Assembly (NCBI RefSeq): GCF_019175385.1
Contig: NC_083348.1
Span: 4,045,001-4,109,000 of the forward strand
Direction: 5' to 3'
Origin: Lycium barbarum
Lineage: Eukaryota; Streptophyta; Magnoliopsida; Solanales; Solanaceae
DNA length: 64,000 nt
Both the position numbers and the translations under genes were made by a program. Numbering within the stretch: the first letter of the stretch is position 1; every line of letters begins with the position of its first letter. Positions 50,220 to 61,592 of this stretch are shown one piece after another. Under the pieces are notes generated by a model. The model was not told where the DNA came from. It searched no databases and saw only the letters and a program-made list of their open reading frames with translations.

Positions 50220-51735
50220 ATGCCTCTGAGAAAAGCGACAGCTACCCAGAAGGGCAAGTCAGCAGCAGTTGGAGAGACTAGTCAGGCTCAGAGAGTTACT
50301 CGGGCCCGTGCTCACACTATGCCCGAGATTATGCCCCAGTCAGCGGGCTCTTCTACGCTATCATCATCAGAGGAGCCTGGAGCAGCAGCCGCTGCCGCTG
50401 TGAATCAGGAGGCGGCTCCACCGGTAGCTCCAGAGGCTCTAGCGCCCGAGCCTCTAGCTCCTCAGCCAGGGGCGGAGGATAGGGCGATGAGAGATGTCGT
50501 ATAGTTGCTGACGAGATTAGTAGCAGCGCAGACTCACAAGCTTGGGCCAGGGGGTGATTATGTGGATAGACACGACAGCTTAAGAGTTCGCCACTTTTTG
50601 ACTTGTAATCCTCCGGAGTTCTACGGGTCAAAGCCCGAGGAGGAACCCCAGGACTTTATCCGACAGATGCAGCGTACGCTGAGATTAGTCAGAGCTTCTG
50701 AGACTGAGTCTGTCGAGCTGGCTTCATACAGACTGCGTGATGTAGCGGTTAATTGGTATGAGTCCTGGGAGCTGTCCAGAGGCGAGGATGCCCCTCCAGC
50801 TGTGTGGGACGAGTTTACAGCCGCCTTTCTCGACCATTTTCTGCCTCCCGATATGCGGCGAGCAAGGGTTGACAGATTTTTACAGCTGAGACAGAGGGGC
50901 CGGAGTGTTCGGGAGTACAGCCTAGAGTTTGACTCCCTGTCCAGATATGCACCCACCATCGTGGCCGATATGACGGACAGGATGCACCGATATGTGATAG
51001 GGTTGGATGACTACTTGATTGATAGTTGTATGGCGGTAGCATCTCAGTCCGGGATGGATATTGCACGGTTTCAGGCATACGCACAAGGAATGGAGGATCG
51101 ACATAGAGTGCGTCAGCCCGATAGAGATCGCGATAGGAGGCAGCCCAAGAGGGCCAGATCAGCTAGATATTTTGTGGAGTCTCGAGGCGGCCAGCCTCAG
51201 CAGCAGCACAGTGGATATTTTACTCGGCCAGCCCGCAGTACGCCTCCACAGTCACGGGTAGGCGATTCGATAGTACTGGGCACACAGGAGTAGGCCAGAG
51301 TTCCATGGCCTCGAGCTCGCGGGTGGACATATGTTCCGGCCAGACGAAGCCACCTTTGCCTCGGTGTTCTCTCTGTGGTAGGTCCCATTTCGGGGAATGT
51401 CGTTTTGGTACGGATGCTTGCTTTGCTTGCGGCCGTCCAGGCCATGTTATGAGGGAGTGTCCGTTTAGGGATGGTCCAGGTGGTTCAGCCCAGCCCACCG
51501 GATCAGTTGCTGGCTCATGTTCCCCTTCTGTAGCTATGCGGCCGACACCGACAGGTTGCGGTAGAGGTCGAGGCGGAGCTTCCGGTTCTAGCGGTCCTTC
51601 GAACCGCTTATATGCTTTGGTCAGCCGACAGGACCAGGAGGCATCACCAGACGTGGTTACAGGTATACTATTGATTTTCTACTGAAATGTATATGCATTG
51701 ATAGATTCAGACTCTATTTTATTATATATTCCCCC
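50220..51735 (+). pseudogene. Gag and protease start of element C (broken)
   Basis: Start MPLRKATATQKGKSAA at 50220, which aligns with the Gag starts of B and G. An in-frame TAG at 50502-50504 replaces Gln before LLTRLVAAQ. Capsid: NPPEFYGSKPEEEPQDFI, LASYRLRDVAVNWYESW, PPDMRRARVDRFLQLRQ, YAPTIVADMTDRMHRYV. A frameshift near 51250 leads to the zinc knuckle CFACGRPGHVMREC (51422-51463) and RLYALVSRQDQEASPDVVTG. After a stop at 51683, VYALIDSDSILLYIP is a decayed protease site. Pol is lost at the C run. Confidence 0.88.
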
Positions 51736-51736
51736 T

Positions 51737-51760
51737 CCCCCCCCCCCCCCCCCCCCCCCC
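51737..51760 (+). repeat. 24-bp C homopolymer at the gag-pro breakpoint
   Basis: Preceded by CCCCCT. Recognisable protease ends here and unrelated sequence begins, so the run marks a deletion or insertion junction. Confidence 0.7.
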
Positions 51761-51762
51761 TG

Positions 51763-51993
51763 ATTGCTAGAAGAACTGGGATAAAAATCGAAATTGATAG
51801 GACCGTCTAGGGTAGTTATACATACAGATGAAAAGTGAATGATGAGAATTTAAAAGGCTAACTCGGTAATTGTATAGTCAGAAAAATGAAGGATCCTCTC
51901 TAGATCGGAGTGGGACCCGCTACGAGAACCTTCCGGAAATTATTAAGACCCCGACTTGTCCTAAATTATGTGGAAAGGGTTGTGCGGGGAAAT
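51763..51993 (+). other. Unrecognised stretch in element C
   Basis: Between the C run and the 5S-like sequence. No frame with recognisable pol residues and no repeat elsewhere in the window. Confidence 0.3.
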
Positions 51994-52105
51994 GGGTGCA
52001 ATTATACCAGCATTAACGCATCGAAATGCATTAAATTTTCGAGGTTAAGCGTGCTAGGGCCAGAGCAATTTTGGGATGGGTGACCCCCTGGGAAGTGTAT
52101 CAAAA
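51994..52105 (+). ncRNA. 5S rRNA-like sequence (pseudogene) inside element C
   Basis: Aligns without gaps with the plant 5S rRNA I know for about 100 bases, roughly 75% by eye. It begins GGGTGCAATTATACCAGC. The box A region is strongly kept, GGTTAAGCGTGCTAGGGC (52043-52060), and so is box C, TGGGATGGGTGACC (52072-52085), followed by CCTGGGAAGT. The last about 15 bases of 5S do not match. Runs of four T occur inside, which would stop Pol III. It could derive from a true 5S gene, a 5S-bearing TRIM (Cassandra type) or a 5S-derived SINE; no LTR ends of a TRIM are seen. Confidence 0.7.
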
Positions 52106-53609
52106 ATTTCCACAAATCTAATTATAAGAGACAAACGGGAGTTTGGGGTAACCTAAAGGAAATCAGAGCATGTGGAGTGATTAGAAACCTCATAGAGGTC
52201 GCGTAGGCTGAGACGGACTAGATCGGTGGAGAATCAGAAAGCGCAACGCAGCTTTGGAATGAGAGTAAGTTTGAATGAGTGTTTGGGAAATGTTATGTAA
52301 GCGAAATGGTAGTAAATGTATGTGTATGCATAGGACATCCTATTTATGACCATATCGATCGACAAGTGAAATTATAGCAATCAGTATTGTGATGTATAGG
52401 AGATCAAATGTCGAAAAAAAGTGAAAAAGCAAGAAATATAATTAAGCAGAGTTTCTAAAAGAGCCGACGGCAAAGCAGGAAATTAATTGCATAGAAATTT
52501 GAAGGACAGGTCTGAAAAGGAATTAAAATGTGATAGTGTAGGACAAAACGAGGGATAAACCTAAAAAAGGTTAACGGTGGAAATAGGACAAGCATATGGA
52601 AGTACGGAAGATATTATAATAAGTTGGCGATAGTCGACTGATTACTTATCAAAGGAAAGATAATTCCACAACCATGTTGGTACAGTTGATTTGAACATAA
52701 GAGAAGCCTTTCTGGAGGGTGACTTAAGAATGGAACTGATTCGCGCGAATAGAAGTAATATCTTACGAGCTTCAGAGTCGATGCTACAAACGACAAGAGA
52801 AGAAGCTACTCCCTAAGAAAGGACTTCAATTGTAAGAAAATCGCGGAAGGCGATGGTTACTTAAAGATCATAGGCGTATACGGACCCTCTTAATAAAAGA
52901 GGGGAGAACATACTAGATTCAAAACGAATTATGATGATCTGAATTCCAGAAGAAAGCGATAAAGAGAGCAAGAAAGGTATACAGGATAAATCCACAAGGT
53001 CAATGAAGGGGATAACAGATCCAAAAGCCGCCTCGGGTGACAACAGTTATAACGAACTAACAACAGTTAGTAGTTGATAATTTCCCGAAGAAAGGAAGCG
53101 CGCTGCTTATGTGAATAGAAGATAAAAGAGGCTACCGGGCACTAAAGAATAATTCATGGACTATAAATCATGCTGAACATGAGGGTATACGCTATGGAAT
53201 TGTAAGAATAATTAACATGAAGCTATGCCCGGTTTCTAATGATAAGGAGCCACGCCGGAGAGCTAATAAGGAATGACGATTGATGCAACGATCACCAATC
53301 TAAGGAAGTTACAGACAAGTGTACTGGCATCGAGGAATGTGAGGAAAGGAAGTGAGGAAAAGTTGCGACAAGAACCCAAGGATGTTGCGAGTTAAGAAGT
53401 TAACGGGATCCGAATCATAAGTTTTCATGAGTATAGTCGGACTGCGGAAGACGATAAATGGCAAAGCAATATCATGCATAAATGTTTTGAATACTGATAT
53501 GACTGGCCTTGGAAAGGAACATGACTATTATACTCGTTAGCGACAAAGTCATGATTGGATGAACACTTAGAATGTAAGATAAAAAGGGAAGACTCACTTG
53601 GAGATATAG

Positions 53610-53950
53610 CAGGCTTTATCCAATTGTCCGTAAGATTGGCAAGTCACCCATGAATCAGACATATCACCGAATTAAAAGCGGTACATCCAGTCTTCCACAT
53701 GCTTATGCTTCGCGAACGTGTTGGCGACCCTTCCCAAGTATTTATATAAATGATATCTAAGTGACAGAGAAGCTACCATATAAAGAATGATCTATGTCTA
53801 TAACGGATGGTCAGGTAAGAAAGTTATATGCCAAAGACATGGTTCCGGTTAAAGTATTGCGGCCAAAAAAATAATAAAGAGGAGACGATCTGGGAAGCCG
53901 AAAGAAGAAATGAAGAGGAAGTATCCTCACTTGTTTCCTAGGCCTACAGG
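53610..53950 (+). pseudogene. Integrase C-terminal remnant, unit 1
   Basis: Scattered family residues remain across frames: AGLYPIVRKIGK, AVHPVFHMLMLRERVGDPSQV, then EETIWEAE and YPHLF-like codons before the polypurine tract. The order matches the GPF and chromodomain-like end of A, B and G. Upstream (52140-53600) I recognise nothing. Repeated at 56078-56418 and 58548-58885. Confidence 0.6.
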
Positions 53951-54095
53951 TAATCTAAATTCCTTTAATTGGTTATATTGGTTGGTGAATGAATAATATG
54001 TGTTGTCCATAAAAAGAAACTCCCCCAAAATGCTTACAAGACCCTATAAGATTAGTTTAACATTCGAGGATGAATGTTCTAAAGGGGGGGGAGGA

Positions 54096-54605
54096 TGTTA
54101 TATCCCGTAATTTGCACATTCGGATGATTTGAGAAAATTGTGACTAGTAAGAGATAAGGCAATATTTTGGTCTTACTTAATATATAAGTTGTTCATGAAA
54201 AATATTGATGCGGAAATATTGAGGAAGGCTAAGGGCAAAAATTGGAATTTTGGAAGTTAGTTCCATGAATTACAAATATTAGCTATAAGTAAGTGGGCTT
54301 GGAAAATCAAAAAAAAAAAAGAGAAAAGGCCCAAGAGGTGGTCGGCCATAGGGCAATGGCCCAAGGCCCATGTAGAATTAAACCCAAGTAATAAAAAGGA
54401 GAGGGCCATGTCATTTTATCATTTAACACTTTAGAACTTTCAAGAAAAAAGAAGAAGAGAGCAAAGAGGGACAAGAATTCGGCCAAGAAAGAAAAAGAGA
54501 GAAAAAAATTGAGGCCATCAATCTTTGATCCAAAAATTGTATTTTTCTAGTATTCTTGCTAATTGAAGGGTCCTCTTCAACGTGGCATAATTATTTAAGC
54601 AAGAA
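54096..54605 (+). repeat. LTR head, end of unit 1
   Basis: First 510 bp of the C LTR (TGTTATATCCCG to ATTTAAGCAAGAAA), then joined to the start of unit 2 through an A-rich junction, AAGAAAAAAATGGGAG. The next LTR bases, ACTACTTTTGGGGC, are missing. The join has A-run microhomology. Confidence 0.9.
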
Positions 54606-57075
54606 AAAAATGGGAGTTTGGGGTAACCTAAAGGAAATTAGAGTATGTGGAGTGGTTAGAAACCTCATAGAGGTCGCGTAGGCTGAGACAGACTAGATCG
54701 GTGAAGAATCAGAAAGCGCAACGCAGCTTTGGAATGAGAGTAAGTTTGAATGAGTGTTTGGGAAATGTTATGTAAGCGAAATGGTAGTAAATGTATGTGT
54801 ATGCATAGGACATCCTATTTATGACCATATCGATCGACAAGTGAAATCATAGCAATCAGTATTGTGATGTATAAGAGATCAAATGTCGGAAAAGGTGAAA
54901 AAGTAAGAAATATAATTAAGCAGAGTCTCTAAAAGATTAATTGCGTAGAAATTTGAAGGACAGGTCTGAAAAAGAATTAGAATGTGATAGTGTAGGACAA
55001 AACGAGGGATAAACCTGAAAAAGGTTAACGGTGGAAATAGGACAAGCATATGGAAGTACGGAAGATATTATAATAAGCTGGCGATAGTCGACTGATTACT
55101 TATCAAAGGAAAGATAATTCCACAAACATGTTGGTACAGTTGATTTGAACATAAGAGAAGCCTTTCTGGAGGGTGACTTAAGAATGGAACCGATTCACGC
55201 GAATAGAAGTAATATCTTACGAGCTTCAGAGTCGATACTACAAACGACAAGAGAAGAAGCTACTCCCTAAGAAAGGACTTCAATTGTAAGTAAATCGCGG
55301 AAGGCGATGGTTACTTAAAGATCATAGGCGTATACGGACCCTCTTAATAAAGGGGGGGGGGGGGGGGAGGGAGAACATACTAGATTCAAAACGAATTATG
55401 ATGATCTGAATTCCAGAAGAAAGCGATAAAGAGAGCAAGAAAGGTATACAGGCTAAATCCACAAGGTCAATGAAGGGGATAACAGATCCAAAAGGAGCCT
55501 CGGGTGACAACGGTTATAACGAACTAACAACAGTTAGTAGTTGATAATTTCCCGAAGAAAGGAAGCGCGCTGCTTATATGAATAGAAGATAAAAGAGGCT
55601 ACCGGGTACTAAAGAATAATTCATGGACTATAAATCATGCTGAACATGAGGGTATACGCTATGGAATTGTAAGAATAATTAACATGAAGCTATGCCCGGT
55701 TTCTAATGATAAGGAGCCACGCCGGAGAGCTAATAAGGAATGACGATTGATGCAACGATCACCAATCTAAGGAAGTTACAGACAAGTGTACTGGCATCGA
55801 GGAATGTGAGGAAAGGAAGTGAGGAAAAGTTGCGACAAGAACCCAAGGATGTTGCGAGTTAAGAAGTTAACGGGATCCGAATCATAAGTTTTCATGAGTA
55901 TAGTCGGACTGCGGAAGACGATAAATGGCAAAGCAATATCATGCATAAATGTTTTGAATACTGATATGACTGGCCTTGGAAAGGAACATGACTATTATAC
56001 TCGTTAGCGACAAAGTCATGATTGGATGAACACTTAGAATGTAAGATAAAAAGGGAAGACTCACTTGGAGATATAGCAGGCTTTATCCAATTGTCCGTAA
56101 GATTGGCAAGTCACCCATGAATCAGACATATCACCGAATTAAAAGCGGTACATCCAGTCTTCCACATGCTTATGCTTCGCGAACGTGTTGGCGACCCTTC
56201 CCAAGTATTTATATAAATGATATCTAAGTGACAGAGAAGCTACCATATAAAGAATGATCTATGTCTATAACGGATGGTCAGGTAAGAAAGTTATATGCCA
56301 AAGACATGGTTCCGGTTAAAGTATTGCGGCCAAAAAAATAATAAAGAGGAGACGATCTGGGAAGCCGAAAGAAGAAATGAAGAGGAAGTATCCTCACTTG
56401 TTTCCTAGGCCTACAGGTAATCTAAATTCCTTTAATTGGTTATATTGGTTGGTGAATGAATAATATGTGTTGTCCATAAAAAGAAACTCCCCCAAAATGC
56501 TTACAAGACCCTATAAGATTAGTTTAACATTCGAGGATGAATGTTCTAAAGGGGGGGGAGGATGTTATATCCCGTAATTTGCACATTCGGATGATTTGAG
56601 AAAATTGTGACTAGTAAGAGATAAGGCAATATTTTGGTCTTACTTAATATATAAGTTGTTCATGAAAAATATTGATGCGGAAATATTGAGGAAGGCTAAG
56701 GGCAAAAATTGGAATTTTGGAAGTTAGTTCCATGAATTACAAATATTAGCTATAAGTAAGTGGGCTTGGAAAATCAAAAAAAAAAAAAGAGAAAAGGCCC
56801 AAGAGGTGGTCGGCCATAGGGCAATGGCCCAAGGCCCATGTAGAATTAAACCCAAGTAATAAAAAGGAGAGGGCCATGTCATTTTATCATTTAACACTTT
56901 AGAACTTTCAAGAAAAAAGAAGAAGAGAGCAAAGAGGGACAAGAATTCGGCCAAGAAAGAAAAAGAGAGAAAAAAATTGAGGCCATCAATCTTTGATCCA
57001 AAAATTGTATTTTTCTAGTATTCTTGCTAATTGAAGGGTCCTCTTCAACGTGGCATAATTATTTAAGCAAGAAAA
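54606..57075 (+). repeat. Tandem unit 2 of element C (recombinant)
   Basis: Its 5' half carries unit 3 variants (up to T55607); its 3' half carries unit 1 variants (from A55743), with a switch within 55608-55742. It includes an LTR head at 56563-57074 with the same junction as unit 1, a polypurine tract at 56549-56562 and a 16-bp G run at about 55352-55367. Confidence 0.9.
56078..56418 (+). pseudogene. Integrase C-terminal remnant, unit 2
   Basis: Same decayed GPF and chromodomain-like residues as in unit 1 and essentially identical to it in sequence here. Confidence 0.55.
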
Positions 57076-59032
57076 AAATGGGAGTTTGGGGTAACCTAAA
57101 GGAAATTAGAGTATGTGGAGTGGTTAGAAACCTCATAGAGGTCGCGTAGGCTGAGACAGACTAGATCGGTGAAGAATCAGAAAGCGCAACGCAGCTTTGG
57201 AATGAGAGTAAGTTTGAATGAGTGTTTGGGAAATGTTATGTAAGCGAAATGGTAGTAAATGTATGTGTATGCATAGGACATCCTATTTATGACCATATCG
57301 ATCGACAAGTGAAATCATAGCAATCAGTATTGTGATGTATAAGAGATCAAATGTCGGAAAAGGTGAAAAAGTAAGAAATATAATTAAGCAGAGTCTCTAA
57401 AAGATTAATTGCGTAGAAATTTGAAGGACAGGTCTGAAAAAGAATTAGAATGTGATAGTGTAGGACAAAACGAGGGATAAACCTGAAAAAGGTTAACGGT
57501 GGAAATAGGACAAGCATATGGAAGTACGGAAGATATTATAATAAGCTGGCGATAGTCGACTGATTACTTATCAAAGGAAAGATAATTCCACAAACATGTT
57601 GGTACAGTTGATTTGAACATAAGAGAAGCCTTTCTGGAGGGTGACTTAAGAATGGAACCGATTCACGCGAATAGAAGTAATATCTTACGAGCTTCAGAGT
57701 CGATACTACAAACGACAAGAGAAGAAGCTACTCCCTAAGAAAGGACTTCAATTGTAAGTAAATCGCGGAAGGCGATGGTTACTTAAAGATCATAGGCGTA
57801 TACGGACCCTCTTAATAAAGGGGGGGGGGGGGGGGGGGGAGGGAGAACATACTAGATTCAAAACGAATTATGATGATCTGAATTCCAGAAGAAAGCGATA
57901 AAGAGAGCAAGAAAGGTATACAGGCTAAATCCACAAGGTCAATGAAGGGGATAACAGATCCAAAAGGAGCCTCGGGTGACAACGGTTATAACGAACTAAC
58001 AACAGTTAGTAGTTGATAATTTCCCGAAGAAAGGAAGCGCGCTGCTTATATGAATAGAAGATAAAAGAGGCTACCGGGTACTAAAGAATAATTCATGGAC
58101 TATAAATCATGCTGAACATGAGGGTATACGCTATGGAATTGTAAGAATAATTAACATGAAGCTATGCCCGGTTTCTAATGATAAGGAGCCACGCCGGAGA
58201 GCTAATAAGGAATGGCGATTGATGCAACGATCGCCAATCTAAGGAAGTTACAGACAAGTGTACCGGCATCGAGGAATGTGAGGAAAGGAAGCGAGGAAAA
58301 TTTGCACAAGAACCCAAGGATGTTGCGAGTTAAGAAGTTAACGGGATCCGAATCATAAGGTGTCATGAGTATAGTCGGACTGCGAAAGACGAGAAATGGC
58401 AAAGCAATATCATGCATAAATGTTTTGAATACTGATATGACTGGACTTGGAAAGGAACATGACTATTATACTCGTTAGCGACAAAGTCATGATTGGATGA
58501 ACACTTAGAATGTAAGATAAAAAGGGAAGGCTCACTTGGAGATATAGCAGGCTTTATCCAATTGTCCGTAAGATTGGCAAGTCACCCATGAATCAGACAT
58601 ATCACCGAATTAAAAGTGGTACATCCAGTCTTCCACATGCTTATGCTTCGCGAATGTGTTGGAGACCCTTCGCAAGTATTTATATAAATGATATCTAAGT
58701 GACAGAGAAGCTACCATATAAAGAATGATCTATGTCTATAACGGATGGTCAGGTAAGAAAGTTATATGCCAAAGACGTGATTCCGGTTAAAGTATTGCGG
58801 CCAAAACAATAATAAAGAGGAGACGATCTGGGAAGCCGAAAGAAGAAATGAAGAGGAAGTATCCTCACTTGTTTCCTAGGCCTACAGGTAATCTAAATTC
58901 CTTAAATTGGTTATATTGGTTGGTGAATGAATAATATGTGTTGTCCATAAAAAGAAACTCCCCCAAAATGCTTGCAAGACCCTATAAGATTAGTTTAACA
59001 TTCGAGGACGAATGTTCTAAAGAGGGGGAGGA
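57076..59032 (+). repeat. Tandem unit 3 internal part of element C
   Basis: Third copy, leading into the complete 3' LTR. Its 5' half matches unit 2, including the G run (20 G at 57820-57839 against 16). The 3' half differs from units 1 and 2 (GGAATGGCGATTG, GATCGCCAATC, GTACCGGCATCG). Polypurine tract AAAGAGGGGGAGGA is at 59019-59032. Confidence 0.9.
58548..58885 (+). pseudogene. Integrase C-terminal remnant, unit 3
   Basis: Decayed as in units 1 and 2 with a few more differences. It directly precedes the true polypurine tract and 3' LTR. Confidence 0.55.
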
Positions 59033-60646
59033 TGTTATATCCCGTAATTTACACATTCGGATGATTTGAGAAAATTGTGACTTGTAAGAGATAAGGCAAT
59101 ATTTTGGTCTTACTTAATATATAAGTTGTTCATGAAAAATATTGATGCGGAAATATTGAGGAAGGCTAAGGGCAAAAATTGGAATTTTGGAAGTTAGTTT
59201 CATGAATTACAAATATTAGCTATAAGTAAGTGGGCTTGGAAAATCAAAAAAAAAAAAGAGAAAAGGCCCAAGAGGTGGCCGGCCATAGGGCAATGACCCA
59301 AGGCCCATGTAGAATTAAACCCAAGTAATAAAAAGGAGAGGGCCATGTCATTTTATTATTTAACACTTTAGAACTTTCAAGAAAAAAGAAGAAGAGAGCA
59401 AAGAGGGACAAGAATTCGGCCAAGAAAGAAAAAGAGAGAAAAACAATTGAGGCCATCAATCTTTGATCCAAAAATTGTATTTTTCTAGTATTCTTGCTAA
59501 TTCAAGGGTCCTCTTCAACGTGGCATAATTATTTAAGCAAGAAAACTACTTTTGGGGCAAGTCCAAAATTTCTAATCAAGTGGAAAAAGGTAAGAATTCA
59601 TATCCTTTTGTATGTTATGGAAGTTTTATACATGTTGTAGTAAGTAGAATTGAATGAAAATCATGAAAATGTTATGTGTTGTGAGTGGGCCGTGTGGGTA
59701 TGTTGTGTGTGTGTGGCCGTGTGATGTTGTATGGTGAAGGGAATATGAGTTAATTTTATTTAGCATATTAGTTGTGTTGTTGTGGCCTTTATGATGTAAA
59801 TGGAGGTTTAATGGTTCAAGTCGGCATTGAAATTTGTTGTGGGTTGTTGTAGGAAATTAATGTGATTTTAATATGGTTTTATGTAATTGTGGAAATGGAT
59901 GAAAATCATGAAACTATGCATGTTGGGGTTTGGCCGTGTATGTGTGTGTGGTGTAGGAATGATGAGTTAATTTTTATGTAGTATTTTGGTTGTTGTTGTT
60001 ATGTATTCTATGATGGAAATGAGAGTTTGATAATTCAAGTTGATGTTGAAATGGTTACGGGCTGATTTGGAGGCCAATGTGATTCTAATATATATTTCTT
60101 GTATTTGCGGGGATAACATTGATAAGTGTAGTTCGTGAATTTGAAAGATAGAAATGTGTTGTTGTTGTTCTAGTTACAATTGGAAGCTTTCGGGTAGACT
60201 GAAATAATGGTTAGATTATTTTGGGTATTGTACGGATTGTTTGAAGTATTCTTGAATATTGTTTGAATGGTTGCGGATTAATACTTGAATATGTAAGCGA
60301 TTAGGAATTGAACATAAATGGAAAATCGTCAAAGTTTGTAGAAAGAAGTTGTGAACGTTGGAATGTGTTTTGAATTGATTGTCGATATTGTTGGAATAAT
60401 TGTTGGCATTGTTGTTGCTAAGTTGGCCGAGTTAAATTCTCGGATTTGTTGTTGTATGTTTGGCTGAGTTGAACTCCCGGGGATGTTCCATTTACAGGGG
60501 AAATGCTACCGAAATATTTGTAGATTAAGCGTTGATTTAGAATTGGACTCTAAGTGTTCATGGCTAATGTTCTGTATATATGAATATTGTTGTAGACCTT
60601 GCGGAGCGAAAGACTTAAGTTCGGATTAGCATAGAAAGCGGGCAAG

Positions 60647-61558
60647 GTATGTAAGGCTTACCTTCCTTCTTTGGCATGATCCTTATGAAATAATTATATG
60701 ACGTATATGTATGACTTCAAAAAAATCCTTATTCTTAGAGCCACTACGATGGCTAACGTTCTTGATTTCCCCTAAGCTGTTCCGTATGGTTTTGATATGT
60801 ATCCATGATGTCCGATGATGTGTATCTACGATGTCCGAAGTTTGGCTAATATGTTTCCGAATAGCATTTGAGAAACAAATGATATGACTATAGTTTTGAC
60901 CTTCCAAACATTAATACCTTTGATTGTTCTATCGAGCCTTTGAAATGTTTTGATATGTACATAAGATTCCAAAAGTTCCATTTGATTTGATCCATAACGA
61001 TATCCAAAAGATTTTGACTTGATTATGGTTTTGATTTTCCAAAAATGGCTTCTGAAACGCTTATAGAACGTTCTGTACTTCAAAAGTTCGTAACTTTCGT
61101 ATACTAATTCCGATTGACCCGAAACTAGTTTCTGAGCCTTCAGATGTCAATAAGTATACTTGTCTATCGGGTCTTGATTTACGTGCATATGGTTTCGCAC
61201 TACTCTGTTCGTGCAAGCCTCAGTATATCCTTCACTGAGCCCGGGTCAGGATATGTTATCGTGCGTATTCCTCTGCATTGTTCACCGAGTCCCTCACTAG
61301 AGGGCCGGGTATGGTATATGTATATGATAATATGCTTATGGCACCGAGTCCCATGATGGGCCGGGTACGGTATACGTGCACATGATTTCATTTACCGAGT
61401 CCCTTAATGGGCCGGGTACGGTATGATTCATTCACCGAGTCCCTCACTAGAGGGCCGGGTACGGTATGTGTATATGTATATGCATGATGATCTGATGGCA
61501 TACGGACATGATGATATGACTTCACTCACCGAGCCCCTCACTAGAGGGCCGGGTACAG

Positions 61559-61592
<34 letters not shown>

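Larger units (their letters stand above)
52135..54605 (+). repeat. Tandem unit 1 of element C (about 2.47 kb)
   Basis: Starts at GGGAGTTTGGGGTAACC and includes decayed pol 3' end, a polypurine tract (54081-54095) and the first 510 bp of an LTR (54096-54605). It differs from units 2 and 3 at several sites in its 5' half (GAAATCAGAGCATG; TAATAAAAGAGGGG; AAAGCCGCCTCGG; TTATGTGAATAG) but agrees with unit 2 in its 3' half. Confidence 0.9.

Noticed and set aside
51994..52105. Functional 5S rRNA gene
   Set aside because: About a quarter of positions differ, the 3' end does not match, and T4 runs lie inside.
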